Assembly: GCF_000237925.1 (NCBI RefSeq)
Contig: NC_031500.1
Location: 13,045,753-13,109,752 of the forward strand
Direction: 5' to 3'
DNA length: 64,000 nt
Source: Schistosoma mansoni
Lineage: Eukaryota; Platyhelminthes; Trematoda; Strigeidida; Schistosomatidae
Shown: one piece after another, positions 55,744 through 64,000 of the stretch
Position numbering within the stretch: position 1 is the first letter of the stretch
How the letters are laid out: every line of letters starts with the position of its first letter
Program-made: the position numbers and the translations under genes
Notes under the pieces: generated by a model
What the model saw: the letters and a program-made list of their open reading frames with translations, nothing else
The model's database searches: none
What the model was told of the DNA's origin: nothing

Positions 55744-58700
55744 TTAATCGACATCATTGAGGCTTTCTAACCTAGATGATGAGATAAGCGGAGAATCTCT
55801 GGGTTGATTGAATCGACGAAAATCAAGCATTGAAGATAATTCTGTGCGAATACTAAGCGGTGGATGATAGGCAGTAGTGTGCAAATCTTTTGAGCATGGT
55901 AATGAAACTGATAGTTGTGGAGGACTTGGAGATACACTAGTTGAATGATAACTACTGGAATAATTTTCATGATGTGGGGTAGTGTTATTTTCAGGAGAGG
56001 CTGGAGGATCCGGAGTCCAGTAGCACTCACCTATATTGGGAAAAAATAGCTGCATGTGTTTAGGACTATACGAAGACAATTATATATAGCATACAAAATA
56101 AATTGTAACTGCGAAAAAAAAACATCACAGTCCAAAAAAATACCAATGAAAATACGGTTTGTTAAATATACAACATATGGGTGTAAAAGGAAAGCCATTT
56201 CAAGATTTTATTGGAAACAGGTAGTGATTAATTTTAAGAAACTTGGTTGAAAGTTTATTTGGACAGATTCTTTTAGCAATGGGTCAGCAAAAATGTAAGA
56301 AGTAACGTTCGGTTTATGGTTTATATTATGTGGTGGCTTTAACTAGGCAGCTAATGGAAACCACAGAGCACTGAGCAGTTATTTCGTCCCTATATAGGGT
56401 CCTTCGGGAGTGTGCTACACTATTTCGAGCCCACGACCTCTACATCCCACAGCAAGTTCATTATCTTCAGGTTAATTAGCTAGCAGCATCTCGTAACCTA
56501 TATTTCGTGATGGTCCTAGTCTCGATACGTGGTAGTCTTGCAGGGTTGGGGGCTGATTATCTATGACAACTGCTACTATGTTTAGTAGAGTTCCAGAATA
56601 TTCCGGGAACACAAGGCCATATAAAATACTATAAAAACCCTAGATTTTCTATACATAAACGAACCTTGGAGTAAATTATTTCTCTCATACTTAGCTCGTT
56701 TTCTCTCACGTTCAAGTCGCTGTGTAGATTTAGCCTGGGGGTTAATCGAAAAGCTTAGGGACCTGGTGTGTGGGCGAGAATGATAATGATTGGTTGTTTT
56801 GTCTAATCAGACTTGTAGATAATGTGACAGGTGTCAAATAAGTTATATATTCTCCTGTCCCTATTATTATTGATTGTCCGTTTGTTGCTGGATTGTGTCG
56901 GCTTTTGGTGTGGAAATATATTTACGTTCTTGTCAGGCTAATCACGTCTTCCTGATCTGAGTTGCGTTGAAGTCCTGTAGAGTAGACACTGGGAGGGAAT
57001 CTAGTGTAGATATTCGTCTAAGGTAAATTAACGTCTCATTCGTGTAAAAAGGAAAACGGACCGTTATAACAGAACCAAATCTAGCGTTGAATTAGAAGGT
57101 TGATCAAATTATAAGGTTGTTTATACAATTCGTACAAATCTACCTAGATTTATTCCTACCCAACTCCTCAATAAACAGCAGAAGCTCTTGTCATCCATGA
57201 GTTGAAGTCACAGTCAGTCAGTCAGTCAGCTACAACGTAGGACCAGGCACATATATGGAGTCACAACTGTGAATACAAAAGAAGTACGTTTTATCCTTAT
57301 TGTTACCTAGGCCCTAAACCATTATTATTACTGTTATCATTATTATTATTTCATCTCGTACTTGAAGATATCTCCCTCTCCATTTAATTAGGTCTCATAT
57401 CCTTATGATTTTAGTCATAATTGTTTCCGATATCACTTCATTTAATTTTTATCCCTATATTGCCTTGGATTATTGTAACAAAAACATTCTAATCATTTTG
57501 CTTCATTTATATTACAACCCGTTGCTAACTTATGAAGTTTACAAGGCTTGCTATCTCTTATTATTTTTACTCACATCACATAATCTAGTATTATAATCTT
57601 TCTATTACATCATCATATTTATTGCTTGTTCACATGCCCTCACGGAAATAATACTTTAACAAACATTTTTATATACAGAAGGGGTTTTGTGGAAATTTAG
57701 TATTTTCATAGTTGAAAGCGTGAGTCAATTGAAGCTAGACCATCATGGAAAACCTGGTAGGTACTAGGTTCGAATCACTCGAGGCTAGGTCGTGCATGCG
57801 CACTGCTGAGGAGTCCCACAATAGGACGAAACAGCCGTCCAGTGCTTCCAGGTCTTTCTTGGTGGTCTAGCTTCAATTGACTCACGCTTTCAAACTATTT
57901 TTATATACGATTGAACAGCTTGGTAACAAATTTGTTGAGAAAGATATCCCATCGCTGAACTTAGTATTGTTATATAACTATTCATTTAATTCTTATTCGC
58001 AGATAGATTTTTAATGACTAATTTTCTTTAAATAGTGAGAGTACAGTAATATCTTCAAAATGTAAATGTCGCTTTAAACCTAGTATACAAAAAACTTGTA
58101 AATATAATAAATATTTAGGGGCAAAACTTAAAGATCCTTAGTTTTGGATTGAGATCATGAATCGATAGATGTTATACCGTCAGTGAAAATCTAAAAGCAC
58201 TGTACGACAGTTTCGTCCTCGTATGGGACTCCTCAGCAGTTTGATTGTGTGTAGTTGATTTTACTGACTAGATAGTTCTAAACTATAAAAAAATGACTAT
58301 AATTATAATGTCGAACTTGAGAAGCTTTCAACCAATCAGAAAGCGGTCAATATGAGTGAATTAATTAATTAAAATATGAAATCAATGAATAACTTGTTTT
58401 AACATAATTAATGAAAAAAAGTTCGCTACAGTATTTTAGATGTTTACGGTCAGTTTATATGTACCATAGTCTGCTTTTACCAAACACTGAAGCGACATAT
58501 TATATCATCTCGTACTTCACTAAATTTGTTGATAATCATTTCATCTTCGAATTCATAAATGAGCGTTTTTATTAACAATCTACAGTCAATTATATAAGTG
58601 ATGATGTTGTGTTCATTAAAATTAACTATTACACGGAGAATGGTCTCGAGGTCCCTTTCTTAATCTTGATTAGCTCGTTATAACATGAAAACCTGAACTT

Positions 58701-61700
58701 AATTAACTCTGGTTAGCAATCGTTCTTCAAGCTGTTGTCAATGTCTGAGTAAATATTATTGGTAACAATCTGATTTAGTTCATATTATTAACTTATATAT
58801 TGAAAAACATATTATGAGTTTGAGATGGTGGAGAAGATTTATAGCTCAGGTGGATGATTTTGATAGAGTTTTGTTCTCTGAGCTGGATTTTGTCGTTTCC
58901 GATATACCTTTTATGTATGGTAAGGTGATCCTTTTGTTGATTTCTGTACTTTACTTCGTTTCTGATGATGGGTGTGGCTGGTATTTTTTGATGAAATTGA
59001 TTGGATAGCCATTCTTTTGGAGAATGGTTTTCAGGTATTTTTCTTCATTTTTCCGTGCTGTATTTGTTTTGCAGTGTGTCCTCGCCCTCTTGAACAAAGT
59101 TTGTATACAGTTGATTTTGTGAGCTCTTGAGTTGTTGCTATTGTAGTTGAGAATTTGATCAGTGTGGGTCGGCTTCTTGTACACTTGAGTCTCCAGTTCA
59201 CCTGTGTCGGTTCTGGTGATTAGTATATCCAAGAATGATAGCTTGTCGTTCGGCTCTTGTTCAGTGGTGAACTTGATGTCATTGAAGACGTTGTTGATCA
59301 GCCTGTAGGTGTTTTCTAGTTCATCCTTTTTGACGATGACGAATGTGTCGTCTACATAACGCACCCAAATTTTTGGCTTGATCACTGGTAAGATCGCGGT
59401 TTCTAGTCTCTGCATTACTGCTTCTGCGCCAATTTTGATATTGGTGATCTCATCGGTGTCCCTTTTGTTTGTTCGCAGATTTTGTTTTTGAATCGGAAAT
59501 ATGTTGTTAGGCATTAATCTATGAGTTCTAGTAAATTTTGACTTTGAAGCTTCGTGTATTTTGCGAGATTTTTGTCACTGATTAGAAGCAAGGATAGAGT
59601 TTCTTTTGCTAAGCTTAGTTCAATTGAAGTGAATAGCGCCGTTACATCGAAGGATATCATTAGCTCGTCGTCGTTGATTTGAATGTTCTTAATCTGATCA
59701 AGGAATTGTGTGGCGGATTTGATGGAATGGTTCGACGAATCCACTGAATGTTTCAGTATTCGTGAGATTTCTCTTGACAAATTGTACGTTGGTGTTCCCG
59801 GTAGAGCTACAATTGGACGTAGTGGGATGTTTGGTTTGTGTATCTTCGGCGTACTGGTCCATTGGATTTCATTCTCCCTCGATCTTGCTTTGACGAGCTT
59901 GTTTAAAGTCTTTGAAATACGATTGTCTAGCTTTTTGACTGGATTTAAGTCCATCGGTTTGTATGTGCTTTTGTCCTCGAGTAGTTTATCGGCTTTCTTG
60001 ATATATTCTTCTTTGTCCATAATCACTTTGGTGCACCCTTTGTCCGCTGGAACGATGACAATATCTTTTCTAGTTCCGAGTTTCTTCAAAGCTGTTTGTT
60101 CTTGTGAAGTCAGTTAGTTGTTGCCCTTCATCAGTTGAGTTAGTGGTACTATAGTTTGTCTTATTTCAGCTCAGAGAACAAAACTCCATCAAAAACATAA
60201 TATGAGTAAACAAAGACAAATTATAGTTATTTACTAACCTTCTTCAACTTTTCCACAGCTAATAGAACTTCCAATTTCTTGATCAACTTTCAAAATTGAT
60301 GCAATGGTTAATGTTCTTTCTTCTTCAGGCAATAATAATAATGATGAATTGGATAAAGTAATACATGAATTTTTCGTCGATTCATCAATTGGAATATCTT
60401 CTTTCAACTTATCAATTGTATTGTTATTATCACCACTGGTAAGGTGTAAATCAGACAAATGTTTTTGTGCTATAACAACACAGTTGTTGTTAACATGAAT
60501 TTTCGTATCTAGAACAATGAATAAATGAATAATTGGAAACTTCTACACATTAAATGAGGAAGGGGATGGAAACATTATTACCCCTTGGCTAGTATTAATA
60601 CAAATTTAAAACTTATTTTTAATAATTGTTAGGTAGAAAAATGGTAAAATAAACGTTATTCATATTTGAAAGGTGACGAGGAACGAGGAGAATACAAAGA
60701 GAAAAATAAGTAAATAAGTTTGTTTATAGATGATTCTGAACAATAGATTATGATTAGTGATACGTTAATACAATCGTTGATTTCGCCACTGTTGATGTTT
60801 TCGCAAAGCAAGGACAACAAATATTTTGGGGTACAGTGAAAAAGGTATTACCTAGGATTTAGGAACACAAGCCGAACAGTCCTATCGTAAATGGCTCCAA
60901 ACTACTCAGTAGTGTCATAGGAAAGCATATATTGGATACAGTTCATTCAGTGATTTTCTTCACTAATGAGCTGAATGACTTGATACATGTTACAGACCAA
61001 ATCACACTTATAAGGCATTTTACTTATTTATTTATATAAGCCAGTGGAGTGGATGCAGAAAATTTAGGAGTGAGCAAAAGAAACCGTGTTGCACGTATAT
61101 TTTAAGTAGATACCATTAGGTTCGTATACTTCGTAAGCGTAACTACCTGGTGTTCACTTTACCGAGTACTGAAATTATTGTCAATGATCATGTACAGATA
61201 TCTATGTACAATTTACCAGCGATGCTTGTTAAATGGTGGTAGCTGGAGATAATGCATCGGTTTCATCTAAACTAAGCGGATGAATAACTTATTATAAGGA
61301 TATTGTGAAGATTGTTGGATTTTATAGTCTACAATCTATATTACGGACTGGTCTGAGTTAGGTAATCATCGGAAACCAGGAAGGATTGAACAGCTATTTT
61401 GTCCTAGTCTAGGGCCCCTCAGTAGTGAGCATCTATGACATCATCGAGGTTTGACACAGAACTTTCAGACCATTGAGTTGTTATATAATGCTTTCTATTT
61501 TTCTGATCTCAATCAATTCGTGATGTCACAGAATCCTCTTTTAATATCGTTGATGGGCAACCGTCTCACATTCAAAGATGGTTGAACTTCATTGGGTTCA
61601 CGACTTTCAAAGATGGTTGAACTTCATTGGGTTCACGACTTCTGAGTGGAACTCCAAGAATCCCTTCTAGAAATCAGTCATTAGTAAGTATATGAAGATG

Positions 61701-63417
61701 AATGTTTGAATCACTAAAGCATATCCCAACTGTTCAACTGTTTTAAATTTGTTATATCCCGAAGAAAATTATGAATGGTAACTTTGAGGACTATTTATGG
61801 ACCAATGTGATATGTATATTTTCTATTGTATAGTTGCTAAGTAACTTAACTATTCATATTCATGTTTCTTTTATTATGAGCTTTATTTTGACCGATGGAC
61901 TATTATTATACGGTTTATCATTCTTCAGTTATCCTTAGTCCGTTAATTACTGTTCCCCCTATTCACAAGCACATTTGGCCAAATCTTGTACAAATGTTAT
62001 TTCTTATTTTATGGTACGATGTGATCAGTTTGTTTGGTATATAAACCCAGTATGCTTGAGAATGATTCATATTGCAAGGGTTGTTATTGGTGTTCTGGAC
62101 TTAACTAGTTGGGCAAGGCAGATAGCAGGACTGAGAAGTACTCAAGACTGCTCGTACAGGTTTTATGTGTCACTGGGCCGATCAAGAAATCACTGCTCTC
62201 TAATTGGCGGCATCGTCACGTCGTATATTAACAGGGCACACAGGCCACACGTTATAACACAAATCTTTTTTTACTGAAGAGGAGCATCATATATTTATAA
62301 TACTTGCTAATACTTGATAACGAGTTTAGAATAAATAAGATGCCAATATCATAAAATAAGAATATTGTTTACAATAATCAAAGTGATAAAATAACAACAA
62401 TGGATGGTGGCTAGCAACGAAACCCAGGACGTACGTTTCGTTCTATTTGGGACTGCTCAGGTGGATGTAGCTACACCCCAAAATTAACTTGTATCCTGTT
62501 GTTATAATTGTTTTGCTAATAAACGAACCAGCTACTCCTATTACTTAGTATTCTTAGACAAATGACACTTGACAATACCCCAAAAATCAGAACACGTTGA
62601 ACAGGAACGAAATTGTATTCAAAATAACAAGGGTAGGTGAACAGCAATCAATCGTTCGAAAAACGTTTATATATTTATAGTATATGCATAAGAAGCTTCT
62701 AGATGCTTCTCCAATAATCTGCCAGAGCTGATTGGTTTAGAATTAGCCAATCAGCGTGCGCCGTCACGACCATGCATATAACGTGCCTTAACCCGGTTTA
62801 TTTCCCGCTAACACCTCTATTTTACTACTAATCACATTTCATCTATCATACTGGCTAAATCAAGGCAATCTATACAGGATGTGAACATATTTCAATCAAA
62901 ATTATTCAGATTTCAGTCACAAAAACATCAATATAAAAGGATAATTCCAAACCATTACAAGTTAAATTAATGATAAAAATAGTTACCTGAAACTTTATCA
63001 ACATCCTCTGTTTTTATTTCCAATTTTTGTGAATTTATTATTGAATTCGTTACAGTCGAAGAGTTGTAAATATCAATTTTAAAAATAGAATTGGATTCAG
63101 GAAGAGAAGAAGAAACTTTCTGTTGTATACGACCCTCTGAGGATGATGACAATAGTAAGGGTACTGAAGTATTCGTTTTAAAATCAATCACATTTGAACT
63201 CTGCAAATTGGATTGATTATTTATGGTTACAGTGGTGATACTCATTTGATCAATGTTTGATGAATTCACTACTGTTGGAGTTGTTGTTGTTGTTGTGATG
63301 GTTGTGGTGGTTATAGATGATGAAATATACGTGACGACAGGAAGCACACTATTTGATGTAGCAGTAGTAGTAGTAGTAGTAGTAGTAGTAGATATAATGA
63401 ATGAAGAGTTTCGATTA
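55744..63417 (-). CDS. Unidentified Thr/Ser-rich gene, last three recognisable exons
   Basis: The inferred exons on the minus strand are about 63417-62987 (5' border uncertain), 60508-60239 and 56030-55744. Phases agree at both joins (1 and 1), with donors GTAACT and GTTAGT and acceptors TTCTAG and CAATATAG. The first exon has poly-Thr runs from an AGT-type repeat (63360-63391) and many Ser and Asn residues. The second reads KIHVNNNCVVIAQKHLSDLH, then DKLKEDIPIDES and ISCGKVEE. The third continues GECYWTPDPPASPE, with Ser/Pro-rich sequence, and ends SSSRLESLNDVD. No conserved domain is recognised; the composition suggests a disordered region, perhaps of a regulatory protein. The start lies beyond 63417 and is not seen. 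A Penelope-like element sits in the second intron. Other small exons could exist. Confidence 0.6.
56335..56480 (-). repeat. Diverged hammerhead-family repeat fragment
   Basis: On the minus strand CTCCCGAAGGACCCTATATAG and GGGACGAAAT resemble the stem II-GAAA part of the family. The CTGANGA core is not recognisable. It lies in the intron between the last two exons of the Thr/Ser-rich gene. Confidence 0.4.
56911..57062 (+). repeat. Dispersed repeat, inverted partner at 451-602
   Basis: See 451-602. The DNA between here and 57676 holds a GTCA tetranucleotide run (57212-57229) and an ATT-rich stretch near 57320, with no gene. Confidence 0.6.
57677..57900 (+). repeat. Foldback short repeat with inverted ends carrying a hammerhead
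   Basis: The ends 57709-57757 and 57848-57897 are inverted repeats of about 49 bases with few mismatches (TAGTTGAAAGCGTGAGTCAA against its complement). Between them lie a B-box-like GGTTCGAATCACTCGAGG and the hammerhead at 57800-57845. The tRNA-like A box seen at 48875 is missing here, so this is a shortened form of the family. Confidence 0.8.
57800..57845 (+). ncRNA. Type I hammerhead ribozyme, apparently complete
   Basis: The order is stem I strand GCACTG (57800-57805), core CTGAGGA (fits CUGANGA), stem II GTCC/GGAC (57813-57827), GAAA (57828-57831), a tiny stem III closed by A-U and C-G around AGCC, the cleavage triplet GTC (57837-57839), and CAGTGC (57840-57845), the exact complement of the first strand. 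Predicted self-cleavage is after C57839. Schistosome Sm-alpha repeats are known to carry type I hammerheads with short stem III. Activity is inferred from the fold only. Confidence 0.75.
58140..58260 (-). ncRNA. Hammerhead-family repeat with intact core
   Basis: Minus strand: ACTG, CTGAGGA, GTCCCATACGAGGAC, GAAA, CTGTCGTA, CAGTGC. Core, stem II and GAAA are intact. Stem I is shortened to about four pairs, and the cleavage triplet is GTA, which fits the NUH rule. Confidence 0.6.
58803..60207 (-). mobile_element. Penelope-like retroelement inside an intron, with target-site duplication
   Basis: The element at 58820-60190 is flanked by AAAAACATATTATGAGT (58803-58819) and AAAAACATAATATGAGT (60191-60207), a 17-bp duplication with one mismatch. 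Two minus-strand frames, 60089-59514 and 59514-58951, together encode a Penelope-type reverse transcriptase: IVIVPADKGCTKVIMDKEEY, WTSTPKIHKPNIPLRPIVA, MISFDVTALFTSI and the catalytic RYVDDTFVIV (about 59350), followed by LSFLDILITR. A single stop separates them. The downstream GIY-YIG endonuclease is absent. An inverted 26-bp segment (TTTTGTTCTCTGAGCTG) lies at 58868-58885 and, in complement, at 60165-60185, a trait of Penelope termini. Confidence 0.85.
60510..61330. other. Intron DNA of the Thr/Ser-rich gene
   Basis: No other gene or repeat is recognised in this part of the first intron. Confidence 0.4.
61330..61690 (-). repeat. tRNA-related short repeat, degraded
   Basis: On the minus strand the 5' module (GATTTCTAGAAGGGATTC, TTGGAGTTCCACTCA) and a hammerhead remnant (CTCACTACTGAGGGGCCCTA, GACTAGGACAAAAT) remain. 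Inside it, a 35-bp segment is tandemly duplicated at 61571-61605 and 61606-61640. Confidence 0.6.
61571..61640. repeat. Perfect 35-bp tandem duplication
   Basis: TTCAAAGATGGTTGAACTTC, continuing to GGGTTCACGACT, occurs twice without a gap or mismatch. Confidence 0.95.
61691..62394. other. Intron DNA with possible old LTR fragment
   Basis: Positions 62020-62250 are less AT-rich and share scattered landmarks with 10330-10520. The 100-residue frame at 61975-62277 lies across this repeat and is not supported as a gene. Confidence 0.4.
62395..62490 (-). ncRNA. Sm-alpha-like hammerhead repeat, diverged
   Basis: Minus strand: ACATCCAC, CTGAGCA, GTCCCAAATAGAAC, GAAA, CGTACGTC, CTGGGTTTCGTTGCTAGCC. 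It has C for G at the penultimate core position (CTGANCA), which should abolish activity. It is the sister copy of 48180-48300. Confidence 0.65.
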
Positions 63418-63483
63418 CTGAAGTAATTTACTAGATATGTAATACAAATAGTATAACACATAATTATCATCAAGCTATACAAT

Positions 63484-63506
63484 TATATATATATATATAT
63501 ATATAT
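63484..63506. repeat. TA microsatellite
   Basis: A short TA run just upstream of the first recognised exon of the Thr/Ser-rich gene. Positions 63507-63735 after it hold nothing that I recognise. Confidence 0.9.
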
Positions 63507-63734
63507 GCGTTGAAACTCTTTTTAATCTAACTAGAATGCTATGCTCAAACAAAGAAAATAAGTGGTGGACAGACAGTTATTGAAAAGAACCTTATAAAAA
63601 ATGGATAATCAAAGAAATTCCTTAAGAAATATGAAAAAGAGCATCCTAAAAATCACATATAACTGATTGTTTGGAAAAAGCCTGTTTTCATTCGTTTTCC
63701 GTTCAAAAGAGATGAGATTTCATGAAAAATTGAT

Positions 63735-64000
63735 GGACGAATCAGAGTGGTACTGAAGAGAAGCGTTGCTGAGGCTCGACTGGTTTCACTGTACAAGCAA
63801 TATACACAGACATCCCTATAGATGTTACTCTACCAACAATAACGGAAACCTGCAAGGTCATCAAATGAACAAAAAGTACCAAAGTAGCAGAACCATATGG
63901 CATACGTGCAAAAGTGCTGAAGTCAGATACAGAAGTAACTGAGAAGATGCTCTACACTCTCTTTCGAAAGACTTGAGAAGAAGAACAAGTAATGACAGAC
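63735..64000 (+). mobile_element. RTE-type retrotransposon fragment running off the window
   Basis: The plus strand shows the degenerate linker and RT start. TATACACAGACATCCCTATA and GATGTTACTCTACCAACAAT correspond to 51470-51520, and GTGCTGAAGTCAGATACAGA to the AEALKSD block. It continues past the right edge. Confidence 0.8.

Noticed and set aside
56690-56760. Possible small exon (minus strand) encoding a basic ERE/KRA-like segment
   Set aside because: It has an acceptor-like CCCCCAG and a GTATGAG, but in the phase required between the two flanking exons it stops at once. The direct join is in phase without it.

Overview
The window looks like nuclear DNA of a blood fluke (genus Schistosoma or a very close relative). 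It is AT-rich, its genes are split by introns, and it holds a cluster of secreted CAP-superfamily genes of the venom allergen-like (VAL, SCP/TAPS) type. It is also packed with repeats typical of schistosomes: RTE-type (SR2-like) and CR1-like non-LTR retrotransposons, Penelope-like elements, Ty3/gypsy-like LTR elements, and tRNA-related short repeats carrying type I hammerhead ribozymes (Sm-alpha-like). The species cannot be fixed from the sequence alone.

Layout. (1) 1-2600: unassigned DNA and RTE debris. (2) 2690-21810: a large imperfect inverted duplication. Its outer ends each carry a complete five-exon VAL gene: VAL-A on + at 2895-4022 and VAL-B on - at 20437-21603, facing each other. Between them lie CR1-like, RTE, Penelope and gypsy remnants and a relic of another VAL gene near 10.7 kb. 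(3) 22-26.3 kb: RTE debris and an internally deleted gypsy-like element (gag, protease and integrase pieces). (4) 26.9-43.7 kb: a second, nested inverted duplication around a 1.2 kb spacer (34262-35465). The left arm carries VAL-C (five exons, 33825 to 29505, -). The right arm carries its decayed sister, which keeps the promoter, a broken exon 1 and an intact exon 5. Both arms share one RTE insertion in intron 4 with the same 11-bp target-site duplication. (5) 44.9-47.8 kb: VAL-D (five exons, -). (6) 48-53 kb: short hammerhead repeats, Penelope pieces and a long degenerate RTE copy. (7) 55.7-63.4 kb: the last three recognisable exons of an unidentified Thr/Ser-rich gene (-), with a Penelope-like element in one intron. 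(8) RTE sequence at the right edge.

All four VAL genes have the same five-exon layout with intron phases 0, 2, 0, 2 and a predicted signal peptide in exon 1, so they are paralogues encoding secreted CAP-domain proteins. VAL-C keeps the HYTQIVW-type CAP signature. VAL-A, VAL-B and VAL-D have lost its histidine. Exon boundaries were worked out by hand from reading frame, GT/AG signals, phase and CAP motifs; no transcript data were available. Repeat family names rest on protein motifs recognised by eye.
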